64,000 nucleotides of DNA from Portulaca oleracea (GCA_029582165.1 CM055884.1:14836537-14900536), one strand, 5' to 3'. Positions 21,561-32,918 are shown, counted from the stretch's first letter. The notes: a model not told the origin generated them from the sequence alone. Made by a program: numbers and translations.

Positions 21561-21847
21561 TCTTGCCCGAGATCACCTATCGGCGCAAGTTCGCCAATCG
21601 CGACACAAGACCTAGCTTCCAAGTGTCAGCCCACATCTTTAAGTAGGATGTCATCAAACGTCCGAGATCACTTCAAGTAGAACATCATTCTTGCTCAAGA
21701 TCACCGATCGGCGCAAGTTCGCAAACCGCGATTCAGGACTCAGCTTTCAACCATCACTTCAGGCTTTGCATTCCAATGTCATATCCTAAACCGATGACCA
21801 TCAAATCAAGGCTACTTTGATTCTCGTCCTATCTTCGGACTCAATCT

Positions 21848-21860
21848 AAGTGGGGGCTCC
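21848..21860 (+). other. Polypurine tract of element A
   Basis: AAGTGGGGGCTCC directly before the 3' LTR start TGTAGACACC. Element E has the same tract, AAGTGGGGGCTACC, at 42334-42347. Confidence 0.75.
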
Positions 21861-23576
21861 TGTAGACACCGGGATTTTGACGCATAAGATAATATAAAAA
21901 TAAGGGCAGAAGAAATAAAAGAGGTTCGATAAATGCATGAATTTTACATGTATTTTATTCACCTAAAGCTACGTGCATGATCACATGTAGTCCATCCTAG
22001 CTACATGCACATTTTTATATAAAAATGGAGCCATGCAAACCGTAAAAGCAAGCGCCAGAGGTCGCGAGATCGAATCATCACAAAAGCACTCAAAAACAAT
22101 CTCAAAAACTAAATAATATATGCTCTCTCCGTCCAGTGTGAAGCTGCATTTCCCTAGGCAGATTGGCTTCACACTTCACCGTCCATGCATGCATGGACAA
22201 AGCTGGTGCCTCCCCCTGGCGTAGTGGCCGACCGACCTACACACACCCAACCGTACGTGGTCAATTGACTACGGGTTGCCGTCCACTCAAAGTTCACCCC
22301 ACTTTCTGCCTTGGTATCATGCACTCATCCGGAGACTACGAGGTAGTGTATGTATGTTCATGTATGCCTACTCTCTCATTTTACTATAAATACCTCCTCT
22401 CTTGAAGCTAAACTCGCTCATCAAATCATCCTTACTCCCTCTTTGCTCAATCCTCACTTCATCTCATTCTCATTCACTCACAAATTCACTCTCAATTCTC
22501 TTATCATCCATCTCTGTAATCTCCCCTAATCTCCACTTCTTATACTTTCATATTCATCTTTCTTATCATCCTATTCTATCATCTTTCTTACCACCATACC
22601 CTTCTAATCCTTCCATCATAAAAAACCTAAAACACATATCCTACTCTATTCATCCAAAACTCCACAAAAAATCCTAGCCTAAACACATCCTAAAACCCCA
22701 AAAACAGCCTTATTATTCCCCTCTTATCACCCTTTTCTTATCATCTTTTCACCACCTTTTTCTATCATTGGCTTGGCACTTGGAGAGGAGGTTTCTAAAG
22801 GTATAAAGGAAGATTTAACAAACATTCAAAGGCTAGGCAAGGTCTTTTTCCCACAAAGTAGCAATGTAAGCTCTTGAGTGTTCTTCTTTTCTTGTAAATA
22901 AGTGTATATTTGTACTTTTTTATCTTATACATTATTCTTATTACATGTTGAATGAAGTAATTTTATAAAGTATTCCTTCAATTCCCTTCCAAATTTTATC
23001 AAAAGCACATTTTAAAATTTTAGTAGAGTCTTTCCTTTTGTGAGAGGCGAACTCATAAAGTTTACTTTTCGAGTTCGTAGCCTTACCCCCGAATCCATTC
23101 TTGGGTTTCGCAGGCGGAGTCTTTCTCTCCTTTCTTTTTGGTTTTGTCTTGGCTTTTCCCCTTAAAAAGTCGGCTGGCGACTCCCACTTCGAACTAAAAT
23201 ACATCGAGGATTGCATAAACTATGGTTAACATGGTTTTACAATGTATTGATGCAACTTTAGGGTTTTCTTTCTTATATTTCTAAATAATATTTGCAATAA
23301 ATGACCTTTTTCCGAGCTTAACATTTAAATGAGCAAATTGAGTTAAATTTAGAAGAGTTTGGAACAAGCGGATGTTCACTCTTAAAGATTTAATTCAAGG
23401 ACTCATAAAATGCATAAGTAAAGGGAAAGTGATTTTACAAAATATTATTCATGAAATACAAGTTTGATTTCCTTAAAGATTTTTTCAAAGGTTAAACCCC
23501 AACACCAATCACCGAATCACGCCCCAATCCTAACGTGGACGTTCGGAAGCCCGAACGGCGAGGAAAAATGGCCACA
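21861..23576 (+). repeat. 3' LTR of element A
   Basis: 1716 bp from TGTAGACACC to GGCCACA. TATA box at 22385-22392. Upstream it carries GTGTGAAGC/GGCTTCACAC (about 22136-22173), CATGCATGCATGG (22184-22196), the 17-bp motif GGCCGACCGACCTACAC (22226-22242) and a GGTCAATTGACT W-box pair (22259-22270). It differs from the 5' LTR by substitutions and indels, so A is not recent. Confidence 0.9.
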
Positions 23577-24020
23577 CCATGGCCAACCTAGTAGCAGATT
23601 GAAGCCAGTCGGGATGTCTAACACCATGAATTTAACATTTTGGGAAATGTGATCAAAGGTGACAGGTAGGGTTAAGGTGTTCAATGCCTGTCTAGGCGAA
23701 TTGTCGCAAGCACGAAGTAACACAGCATCCTGAATGAATTGATTCTTTTGCACTCCTAACTTGGCAGCAGTACGCCAAGGACAAACATTCACAACGGAAC
23801 CATTATCTACAAAAATCAGCGGGATTACTTTATTGCTACAAAGTGCAGTTAAGTACAAGGCCTTGTTGTTATTTACACCAGATTTAGGCAAATCTTCATC
23901 TCCAAAGGATATCACCCCTTGACTAGCGGTAACATGGGAAACCAAAGCCTCCAGAGTGGTGGAAGTAGGGATAATGGAATTTTGGAGAGCCCCCAATACA
24001 AGCTCTCGATGCGGTTTAGA
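23577..24020 (-). pseudogene. pol: Aspartic protease region of element B
   Basis: Minus-strand frame with the retroelement protease core FVDNGSVVNVCPWRTAAKLG, where DNG replaces the usual DTG/DSG as in other Tat copies, and the flap and C-terminal motif MVLDIPTGFNLLLGWPW. The preceding segment TASQGVISFGDEDLP is typical of the N-terminal side. The frame ends at the right border of element A at 23577 and resumes at 7002. This is the only protease of the Tat family in the window. Confidence 0.85.
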
Positions 24021-25236
24021 AGCACATATTAATTGCTAGTTGGAGACGTTTGCCACTGTCTTCTTCATTTGTGTGAGGACCGCGTCCTCAGGTGCAGCTG
24101 GTGTCTCTGTGTGAGGAAGATCCGGTGTTGGTATAACAGGATTGCTTCTAGGTTAATTAGGCCTTCCAAACCTAGTCAAGAATACGGATTTAGGTGGAAT
24201 CTCCTCTTGATCAGACCAAAAATCATCATTAGGACCTTCTTCATAGACATCCTCTTCATCACTTACCCATATGCCGTTGACAGTAAATTATGTCAGATCT
24301 TCAGGAGGGAGTAAAAGTGCTCCCTCATCCATGGTACACTCGTAAGGATCAAAATTACCCTCTCCTATGAAAATAGCATGATTCGGGAGAGGATTGCTTT
24401 TGATGTTGGGTTTCTTAGCTGACTTAGGCGCTGGTAATTCGCCAGAGCGAATCATCTTCTCAATGAGGTTCTTAAGCGTATAGCGCCACTCGGTGTCATG
24501 TCCTCTGGTACGATGATATTTGCAGTAGGCATCGCTTTTCCATCCAGGTCCTTTGTTCTCAGGTTCCGGCTTAGGAGTAGGCAACCTGATCTTGTCAGAT
24601 TTCAATAATCGGTCCAAGGCTTTAGCATAAGTCATATCCAACGGATTATAAGAATCATACTGGAAGAATGTTGGCTTTGGGGACGACCCATGATTCACAT
24701 TCTGGATGACATTAGTTTCCACTGCACTCGGAGCGCCAATGGTTTTCCGTGCGGTGCTACTACCCTTCCAACTCTAAGATGTCGCGTTTCTTTCCTTTCG
24801 TGCCTCCAGTTTAGGGTACAACTTCTTCAGGTATTCAAAATTCTCCACAACATGAAAGTCTAATTGCTGAGCCAAACTTTTCTTCCGACTTCGAATGAAG
24901 GTATCCAATTGCACTTCTGTTGGAATGACACTGGTTACTTGGGACATCTTAGAATGTCATCTCTCATAGTAAGCCAAGAATGGCTCATCTTCTCTTTGGC
25001 AAATGGCCATGACATCAGTTAGGGTCACCTTATCCTTTTGAGTCTTGTTGTAATGTTCAATGAATGCTCGACGCAAAGCAGTCCAATCTCCCCGAGTTTC
25101 CAAAGGAAGAGTATAGTACCAGTCTAATGCTTCATCATTCAGCGATGACGGAAAAAGTCTCTTGTAATTCTTAGTGTTGATGCCTTGGAGCGACATCACT
25201 GTGTTAAACTCCCATACATGATGTGTTGGGTTCGCA
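24021..25236 (-). pseudogene. gag: gag (middle and C-terminal part) of element B
   Basis: Minus strand, homologous to A gag: LNDEALDWYYTLPLETRGDW (25150-25090), RRAFIEHYNKTQKDKVTLTD, the NVNHGSSPKPTFFQYDSY region, and a zinc-knuckle remnant CKYHRTRGHDTEW in which the last Cys is lost. The acidic tail DEEDVYEEGPNDDFW follows and leads into protease. Frame breaks lie near 24720-24960 and stops near 24290 and 24160. It is cut at 25236 by the left end of element D; about 470 bp present in G gag is missing before the gag start resumes at 32788. Confidence 0.8.
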
Positions 25237-26544
25237 CAGGGACTTTTCCTTCCAACGCACTGAACTAGCCTCCTAATTGATCGCTAAGTCGACCCGTTTT
25301 TGGTTTGAAATAACTAATTATAAATCTAATCACAATCAAGAACAAAGGGTTATTCACATAAACTTTTCGAATTTAATCAAGGTAAAAAGGCGTTCAGGGG
25401 ATGAAACCTAAGTCAAATAACGAATCAACGATGTGGATTGAAGTCTCATGTCATTAATTTGCACAATCAAGGTTCGATAATCGCATAGAATACTTCGCAA
25501 TGAGATTTTGCCACTAGAGCGCATTGCCAAGACTAACCAAGCACCTACTTTCGTGGTTATTTCGATTTAGTCAAGGTTAAAGATCTAATTATCTCAAGAA
25601 CTCTAATTAAAACTTCTATGTCTAGATAATTTTAACTAGTTCAATCTAGGTTTTCGGGTAATCAAACTTCTCCTTTCGGCACTTCATTCAACAACCTATT
25701 AACTTGCAATTGGTGACCAAGCAAAAGCAATAACAATTCAATTCAAAGACCGAATAGATTGAAACAAACTAAATTCATGATAATTCAATCCAACAAAGTC
25801 AATTCATCAAGCAACTTCAAAGGTTCATCCCCTAAACTAAAAAGAACTACTCACAATTCATGTTTAAAACTACAAAGCAAATGAAATCTATTCTAGAAAG
25901 CATATGAAAATCTATGAGAGATTGAGAAATAAACCCAAGTGAAGAACAAACTTGCTAGGAATCAATAATGGATGACTTTTGCTCCTCCACTTCAAAGTAT
26001 GTTCTAGTTGTTCTTTAATCTTCAATCTTCTCTCAATCTTCAATGATGGAATGGAATATGGATGATGAATGATATGATTAGGGCATGAAATGGATGATGG
26101 TGGAATGATTGTTCCCCCTAAACTCCGCCGGAAATAAGCATAATATAGGCAAATATCAACTCAAAACCGCCGAAAATGAAAAGACAGGAGAGGCACGGAC
26201 CGTGCCAGGGGTGACACGGACCGTGCTCATAGTGACACGGACCGTGCCCCGCTAGGCACTACCCATGTCGCTTCACTGCACACAATTCTTCACGTTCTGG
26301 TCATAGGCACTACCCGTGCCACTGCAGACACCACCCGTGCCACTGTCTTTTTCAGGCCTAGGATCTACACTTGCTTTTTAGGCTCGGTTTATATCGATTC
26401 TTCACAAATTCCCTAAAAACTCACCAAACTCCAAACCAAGTGTAATATGGGAAATTCGGGTATAAAACAACATAATCAAATCAAATATTCCCTAAACTCT
26501 TATCAAAACAACCAAGTTCTCATATATACAAGAAGCACTTATCA
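25235..26544 (-). repeat. 3' LTR of element D (end truncated)
   Basis: On the minus strand begins TGATAAGTGCTTC right after the PPT and matches 31404-32783 almost base for base, apart from one indel block of about 70 bp near 26350. It stops at 25235, lacking the last 52 bp of the 5' LTR (31403-31352). Confidence 0.85.
26194..26246. repeat. Three 11-bp palindromes spaced exactly 21 bp in the D LTR
   Basis: CACGGACCGTG occurs at 26194-26204, 26215-26225 and 26236-26246, a regular 21-bp period. The first is extended to the 15-bp palindrome GGCACGGACCGTGCC. Related CACCCGTGCCAC sequence follows to 26345. The other LTR has the same array at about 32364-32416 with two sites mutated. Confidence 0.8.
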
Positions 26545-26559
26545 AAATCCCCCATGCTT
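26545..26559 (-). other. Polypurine tract of element D
   Basis: AAGCATGGGGGATTT on the minus strand, directly before the LTR start TGATAAG. Confidence 0.75.
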
Positions 26560-28570
26560 AGTCCTTGCTTGTCCCTAAGCAAGTCTAAACTCAAAAGAAA
26601 AGGCAAAGAAAGAAAATAAAAGAAAATAAAAGAAAATGGGACAAAAAGACTCAAAGAACTCAAAGCAAAAGTAAAAAGACTCAAAAGTAAAAATTAACGA
26701 AAATGAAAATTTTTATTTAATTATAAATCAGCAGGATGGCAATGATAGAACATTCAATCAACCCAATCTAATCTAAAGTACAACCCAAGAGTGAAAAAGA
26801 AGCCAATTTACACAAGTAAATGAAGACAAATTATTCAAGAATGGTACTCATCAAGTTCAACCAATCACCCTTAATCACCGAATGAGATAAGAAGGCACAT
26901 GTTAAGCATGAAACTAGGTAAGAATGAAGAGCAAACTCACTTTCTGGGAATGTGGAAACACTCCTCTCATGTGTTTAAATATAAAAAAAATCATTGAAAG
27001 TTCGCTCAAATACTCAAACCAAAGTCACAACCAAAGCTTGAAATTATTTCGCACCAATTCGACATTTAAGAGTTGTAACGGGGCAACAATGACAATCAAC
27101 TCTCCACCGCAATTTGCAAAGCAACAATGACAATCAAGAGGACTTTCAAGAGTTGTAACGGGGCTAGGGTTAAGGGTAAGGAGTGGATAATATTTGGGAA
27201 TCGTGGAGCTAAAAGCCAAAGCTTGAAATTATTTCGCACCAATTCGACATACATACACTCTCACCACTTAAAATCAATCCAATTCAACCCCACAAACAAT
27301 TGGAAACTTGCCTCAAAACAAAAGAAACACAATATCAAACACTTTATTCTCTTTTTCTTCTTTTTTTCCGGAATTCTCCGATTTTTTTCTTTTTCGCTTT
27401 TTTTCTGATTTTTTCCTTTTTTTTTCTTTCTTCTTGAATGAAACATACACACTTATAAACAACACACACTAGGCAAGCTACCAATTCCAACCAACAACCT
27501 CAATGCACATAATTGGGGAATCAAATCAATATTTACAACTCAACCCAATCCCCATCACAAACCAAACCACCAAAGTAACCACAATCAACCCAACTTCATA
27601 CTCAACACATTTCAAGCAATGGCTTAAGGGTAGGAAATATATAATCGGCCAAGGCTCATAATGTGGGTTCAAGAAAAGAAAAAGTCAAGGCAAGAAAGGG
27701 CTAACTAAGGATATTCTGATGTAAACGGGTGATCAAGGCTTGCGGGTTCAAATCCTAATGCCTCTATCATCTTGTCAATGTACAACGCATGGCAATTTCA
27801 AGGAGATGCAAAGCAAATGAAGGAGGATGCAACAATGGTGAGTCACTAATGGAAATTAGACTAATAAAAATTATTAGTCTTTTCTTTTAGGCTTATGTGG
27901 ACTCACGGGTAGCGCTCAACAATCATTACCTAGTTTAAAAAGATATGCATATGCACAACTCACTCTTACAATAGAAACAAAGGCAATCGGTCTTACTATC
28001 CTAGCACAATTCTCACAATATTTAGCTTCACAACTCGTGTCAATTCACAGTCTTTCACAAACAGGCTATACAAGATCAAATCAAGTCAAAAGAAAACTAT
28101 CACGCCAAATCTTATATCAAACAGTTTTTTTTTTAATTTTCTGATTTTTTTTCAATTTTTTTAAAAACTTTTTACAAGCCTCAAAATGAAAATAAGAAAA
28201 CGAAAACGAACTACGAAAAGAGGAAATTAAAACTACAAGCAAATCTAGAAAACAAAGAAAATAAAAACAAAACAAAAGAAAAAGACTCAAAACAAGTTAA
28301 AAATAAAAAATAAAAACGACTCAAAACACACATATCCACAAAACGTTTACACAAATCCCCCCCATGCTTGAACCGAGCATTGTCCCCAATGCGAAACATC
28401 ACCCGAGAAGTAAAGGAAGAAAACACAAATCTAGAAGAATCAAAAATAAAAAGAAGAAAAATAAGGAAAAATTTTAGAAAATCCTAAAAAAAAATAAAAT
28501 AAAATCGAAAAAGCTTGGGTTGCCTCCCAAGAAGCGCTTGTTTAATGTCCTAAACTGGACAAGGTAACTC
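26560..28570 (-). other. Non-coding 3' internal region of element D
   Basis: Strongly A-rich (plus strand). Near the protease end it has GGGAGGCAACCC on the minus strand (28528-28517), a motif common just after the last coding region of Athila elements. A partly repeated block lies at 27030-27110 and 27130-27255 (TTCGCACCAATTCGACAT, AGAGTTGTAACGGGG). No reverse transcriptase or envelope-like gene is visible. Confidence 0.7.
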
Positions 28571-29394
28571 TCAACCCGGTGAATAGTCCATAACTCCATA
28601 GCCAAGGGCTTTTGGAGCTTCACATTGCATAGTACCTTCAAACATCTTCAAATTGACCCCACAGCTTGGGTCAAACTCATCACCTCCTTCAAAAAGGGAG
28701 GGATCTCCATCATCAACCCTGAAAATCTCATCCAATGTACCCTTGTTAATAGCATAAGGCACGTTCTTGATGATGTTAGGTGGGAGCAAAATTTCTTTTA
28801 TTCCCACTCTTGCATCGCCAAGTTCATGGCCTTTATCAATAAATAAACCACAAGAATTTGCAACAAAATGGTCACGAGATTTCTCAAGCTTTTCACTCTC
28901 CAGTACATGCACACAATCATCTTTCTTTTCACAAATCAGACCATCAACATTCTTATCCTTCTCACCAAACACATCAACACCAAAGCAAGGGGAAACGCCA
29001 CGTGGCAAAACATCACGGAATAAATCAAACTCAAGTTCATGTTCCCCTATCCTAAACTTCATCTTTCCACATTGTACATCTATGACACACCCTACGGTAG
29101 CAAGAAAAGATCTCCCCAAAATTATTTGGGTACGGGAATCTTCGGGCATATCAAGGGTGACAAAATCAATCGGCACATAGCAATCACCCACCTTAAGGGG
29201 AAAGTCCTCCAAAATACCCTTAGGGTACTTGATAGAACGATCCGCCATTTGCAATGACATGGTAGTTGGTCTCAACTCTCTTAGGTTCAACCGTTCATAC
29301 AAAGAATAGGGCATTAAGCTTACACTGGAACCCACATCACACAAAGCTCGATCAACGGTTAAGCTACCTAGGCCACATGGAATACTAAAGCTTC
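28571..29394 (-). pseudogene. Protease domain of element D
   Basis: Open frame of 257 codons on the minus strand (29344-28571), slightly extended upstream. It has the Athila protease signature CDVGSSVSLMPYSLYERL, where DVG stands at the active-site position, MADRSIKYPKGILEDFPLKV, and IILGRSFLATVGCVIDV. After the protease the frame continues with an acidic segment to GYGVMDYSPG and stops, with no RT. A one-base deletion near 29395 (AAG to AG relative to the usual LKDPGSF context) separates it from the gag frame. Confidence 0.85.
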
Positions 29395-31302
29395 CCGGGT
29401 CCTAAGCTTAGGAGTAAGCTTGTCAAGAACCACGGAACTACATTCTTCAGTCAAAGCAACTTCCTCAATTTCATCAATTTTCCTCTTTTTAGAGAGGATT
29501 TCTTTCAAAAACTTTGCATACAAAGGCATTTGAGATAAAACATCCAAAAACGGCACATTCACATTCAATTGCTTTAACATATTAAAGAACTTGCCGAATT
29601 TTGCATCAAATTTAGCCTTAGCATATCTTTGAGGAAAGGGTAACGGTGGTTTGTAAACTCTAGGTGGAGATGAAGGTCGGTTTTCGGTGTTCTCTTTTGA
29701 ATGCTCACTCTCAAGTTCTTTCTCTGTTTGAAAACCAACAACATTCTCACTAGGCCTCTCAACCTCTTTCTCAACTACAACTCCCCCATGCTTGGAATTT
29801 GGCACGCTAGGTCCCTCATATTGTGTCCCTCTCCTCAAAACAATGGCATTACATTGTTCCTTAGGGTTAGGTTCGGGCTTTCCGGGAAGCATTCCCGGAG
29901 GGGTAGTGGAGGTACCAGCTTGAATGGTAATTTGATTCTCAAGCATTTGACTGTGGGTGCTCATACGGTCAACTTTAGTAGCTAAGGCCTTAATCACCTC
30001 ATCTTGTCTTTGTTGATGCTCAAGTTGTCGTTGTTGATGATGTTGTTGAGACAACATCAAAGCTTGTATCATAGCCTCTAGGTTAGGCTTTTGGGGAGCT
30101 TGTGGTGGAGGTGCTTGGGGTTGTCTTTGTCCTTGGGGTTGACCCATTTGGTTATTATTCCGGTAAGAAAAGTTCGGGTGGAACCTAAAACCGGGATTGT
30201 AGGTATTGGAAAAAGGGTCAAAGTTTTGCCTATTAGAAGGGTTACCAACATAGTTAACCGATTCGGTCGATTCATTGCTAACCAACCCACTAGGACAATT
30301 CAAGGTCTCATGCTCATATGATTGACACGACGCACATGGTTGGGGAGGGGGAGCATTCACATTCAACAAATCCATCTTCTTAGTCATGGCATCTAACTTA
30401 GTATTCAACATAGAAATAGCATCAACTTCATACTTACCTCCCGTCCTCTTGGAACGGGGCTTTGACCACTGGTAGCTATTGATAGCCATCTCCTCAATCA
30501 AAGTTTGGAGTTCCGCCACTGTCTTGGACATGATGTTGCCTCCCGCCGCCACCAAGATGTTGGCCCTCAAGTTGTCATCCACCCCGTTGTAGAAGGCTTG
30601 TATCGGGACCCATGGTTCTAAACCATGGTGGGGGCATTGACGCAAGAGGTCCTTGAACCTCTCCCATGCTTCATAGAGGGACTCATCCGGCTCTTGGACA
30701 AATGTTGAGATTTGATTCCGGAGGCTCGTCAACTTGCTAGGAGGAAAGTACTTCGCCAAGAATAGGCTAGCAAGTTGGTAAAAAGTGGTGATGGCAGAGC
30801 TTGATGGAAGAGCATCCAACCACTCCCAAGCCTTCCCTTCAAGTGAGAAGGGAAACAATCGCAGCTTGATTGCATCGGGCGTTTCACCATTTGCCTTAAA
30901 GGTCTCACATGCTTGGTTGAATAGGCGAAGGTGTCGGTTGGGATCTTCATTGGGGAGGCCATGGAATGGGTTGGCCTTCACCAAATTGATGAGTGAACTC
31001 CTCAGCTCGAAATCATCAGCGGCCACTCTTGGAGGATTAATGGCGGAGGGTTGATTTGTGACATTTGGCATCACATAAGAGCCAAGCGTGATTCTAGGCT
31101 CCTCGCCACCGCCGCCGCCGCCAACACCAGACATGGTGTTCTTTCGCTTGGAGTTCTCTTCTTGTCTTCTCCGGGCGTGCTCTAACTTTTGCTTCTTTCG
31201 CCGGGAGCGAAAGGTTCTTTCGATTTTAGGATCAAGCTCAAAGAGTGGAGCTTTTTGCATGCACGTAGAGTAAACCTCGCAAGACAAAAACCAAAACGCC
31301 AA
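29368..31302 (-). CDS. gag: Athila-type Gag of element D
   Basis: Open frame of 644 codons, the longest intact one in the window. Residues 20-60 give KAPLFELDPKIERTFRSRRK, the usual Athila Gag start, then a glycine run. The capsid-like core covers about residues 105-300 (NPFHGLPNEDPNRHLRLF, KLRLFPFSLEGKAWEWLDAL, FVQEPDESLYEAWERFKDLL, IEEMAINSYQW). A CASCQSYEHETLNC motif near residue 325 is a zinc knuckle. A Gln/Pro-rich segment (residues 395-460) follows. It would assemble particles and package RNA in the cytoplasm. The frame ends HVA by a frameshift just before protease. Codons upstream of residue 15 may be leader. Confidence 0.85.
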   Translation of the reverse strand: MAFWFLSCEVYSTCMQKAPLFELDPKIERTFRSRRKKQKLEHARRRQEENSKRKNTMSGVGGGGGGEEPRITLGSYVMPNVTNQPSAINPPRVAADDFELRSSLINLVKANPFHGLPNEDPNRHLRLFNQACETFKANGETPDAIKLRLFPFSLEGKAWEWLDALPSSSAITTFYQLASLFLAKYFPPSKLTSLRNQISTFVQEPDESLYEAWERFKDLLRQCPHHGLEPWVPIQAFYNGVDDNLRANILVAAGGNIMSKTVAELQTLIEEMAINSYQWSKPRSKRTGGKYEVDAISMLNTKLDAMTKKMDLLNVNAPPPQPCASCQSYEHETLNCPSGLVSNESTESVNYVGNPSNRQNFDPFSNTYNPGFRFHPNFSYRNNNQMGQPQGQRQPQAPPPQAPQKPNLEAMIQALMLSQQHHQQRQLEHQQRQDEVIKALATKVDRMSTHSQMLENQITIQAGTSTTPPGMLPGKPEPNPKEQCNAIVLRRGTQYEGPSVPNSKHGGVVVEKEVERPSENVVGFQTEKELESEHSKENTENRPSSPPRVYKPPLPFPQRYAKAKFDAKFGKFFNMLKQLNVNVPFLDVLSQMPLYAKFLKEILSKKRKIDEIEEVALTEECSSVVLDKLTPKLRTREALVFHVA

Positions 31303-31332
31303 GGAAAATCAAAACAGAAAATAAAAGACTTA

Positions 31333-31345
31333 GGCAACGGCGCCA
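31333..31345 (-). other. Primer-binding site of element D
   Basis: TGGCGCCGTTGCC on the minus strand, complementary to the 3' end of plant tRNA-Asp as in Athila elements, followed by TAAG instead of the usual GGGG. It sits a few bases after the LTR end CTATCA. Confidence 0.75.
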
Positions 31346-31351
31346 AAAACA

Positions 31352-32783
31352 TGATAGGCCGCAAGTGCACGGGTGAAATTGTAGCATAAATCAAGGTCGT
31401 TCCCACAGGGACTTTTCCTTCCAACGCACTGAACTAGCCTCCTAATTGATCGCTAAGTCGACCCGTTTTTGGTTTGAAATAACTAATTATAAATCTAATC
31501 ACAATCAAGAACAAAGGGTTATTCACATAAACTTTTCGAATTTAATCAAGGTAAAAAGGCGTTCAGGGGATGAAACCTAAGTCAAATAACGAATCAACGA
31601 TGTGGATTGAAGTCTCATGTCATTAATTTGCACAATCAAGGTTCGATAATCGCATAGAATACTTCGCAATGAGATTTTGCCACTAGAGCGCATTGCCAAG
31701 ACTAACCAAGCACCTACTTTCGTGGTTATTTCGATTTAGTCAAGGTTAAAGATCTAATTATCTCAAGAACTCTAATTAAAACTTCTATGTCTAGATAATT
31801 TTAACTAGTTCAATCTAGGTTTTCGGGTAATCAAACTTCTCCTTTCGGCACTTCATTCAACAACCTATTAACTTGCAATTGGTGACCAAGCAAAAGCAAT
31901 AACAATTCAATTCAAAGACCGAATAGATTGAAACAAACTAAATTCATGATAATTCAATCCAACAAAGTCAATTCATCAAGCAACTTCAAAGGTTCATCCC
32001 CTAAACTAAAAAGAACTACTCACAATTCATGTTTAAACTACAAAGCAAATGAAATCTATTCTAGAAAGCATATGAAAATCTATGAGAGATTGAGAAATAA
32101 CCCCAACTGAAGAACAAACTTGCTAGGAATCAACAATGGAGGAGTTTTGCTCCTCCACTTCAAAGTATGTTCGAGTTGCTCTTCAATCTTCAATCTTCTC
32201 TCAATCTTCAATGATGGAATGGAATATGGATGATGAATGATATGATTAGGGCATGAAATGGATGATGGTGGAATGATTGTTCCCCCTAAACTCCGCCGGA
32301 AATAAGCATAATATAGGCAAATATCAACTCAAAACCGCCGAAAATGAAAAGACAGGAGAGGCACGGACCGTGCCAGGGGTGACACGGACCGTTCTCATAG
32401 TGACACGGACCGTATCCCCCTAGGCACAACCCGTGTCGCTTCACTGCACACAATTCTTCACGTTCTGGTCATAGGCACTACCCGTGCCACTGCAGACACC
32501 ACCGCCATCGCCTTTTCGTGCCTAGGAGTACTTTGGGCCATTGTTTGGGCCTTGGATGATCCAACATCTCACTTCTTGGTCCTTTAAGCTCATAACTTCG
32601 ATCTACACTTGCTTTTTGGGCTCGGTTTACATCGATTCTTCACAAATTCCCTACAAAACTCTCCAAACTCCAAACCAAGTGTAATATGGGAAATTCGAGT
32701 ATAAAATATCATAATCAAATCAAATATTCCCCAAACTCTTATCAAAACAACCAAGTTCTCATATATACAAGAAGCACTTATCA
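31352..32783 (-). repeat. 5' LTR of element D
   Basis: 1432 bp, from TGATAAGTGC (32783) to CTATCA (31352). Carries the phased CACGGACCGTG array and near-identity with the other LTR. Confidence 0.85.
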
Positions 32784-32918
32784 AAGCTCTTCAGCTTTCT
32801 TCTCTTGTTGCAGAGTGGCGAAGGTGATCGAACCTTCCATCTTGTTAAACCTCTCCTCAAGGAACATGGTCAAAGCAGCATTGACCAAGTTTCTAGGTTG
32901 GTTTTAATGTGCAGACAT
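32784..32918 (-). pseudogene. gag: gag start of element B
   Basis: ATG at 32918 in the context GACATGTCTGC, matching the A gag start (10186). Encodes FLEERFNKMEGSITFATLQQ, then is interrupted by element D. A TAA stop lies four codons after the start. Confidence 0.75.

Larger units (their letters stand above)
7003..23576 (+). mobile_element. Complete Tat-lineage retrotransposon A (16.6 kb)
   Basis: Two LTRs in direct orientation (7003-8672 and 21861-23576), a PBS, leader, gag, RT, gypsy RNase H, a second (archaeal-type) RNase H, integrase, then 6 kb holding two antisense genes, tandem repeats and a PPT. The second RNase H and the long 3' region place it in Tat. Protease is missing. Flanks TCAAG (left) and CCATG (right) match at 3 of 5 positions when read as a decayed duplication; the host element B frame closes correctly across the site. 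All sense genes carry stops, so mobility would need help in trans. Confidence 0.9.
25235..32783 (-). mobile_element. Athila-like gag-protease-only element D (7.5 kb)
   Basis: Minus-oriented element with 5' LTR 32783-31352, PBS 31345-31333, Athila-type gag, a protease domain, about 2 kb non-coding, PPT 26559-26545 and 3' LTR 26544-25235. RT, RNase H and integrase are absent, so it resembles the gag-only (TR-GAG type) non-autonomous elements of plants. The LTRs are nearly identical over long stretches, making it the youngest large insertion here. The 3' LTR lacks its last 52 bp and host gag sequence beside it is deleted. Confidence 0.85.

Noticed and set aside
25231..25240. Target-site duplication of element D using the shared GTTC.CACAGG text
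   Set aside because: The left LTR is truncated by 52 bp and host gag beside it is deleted, so the shared bases are deletion microhomology or LTR sequence, not a duplication.
28010..28500. Coding sequence in the A-rich part of D
   Set aside because: No motif of RT, integrase or envelope-like proteins; short frames only, biased composition.
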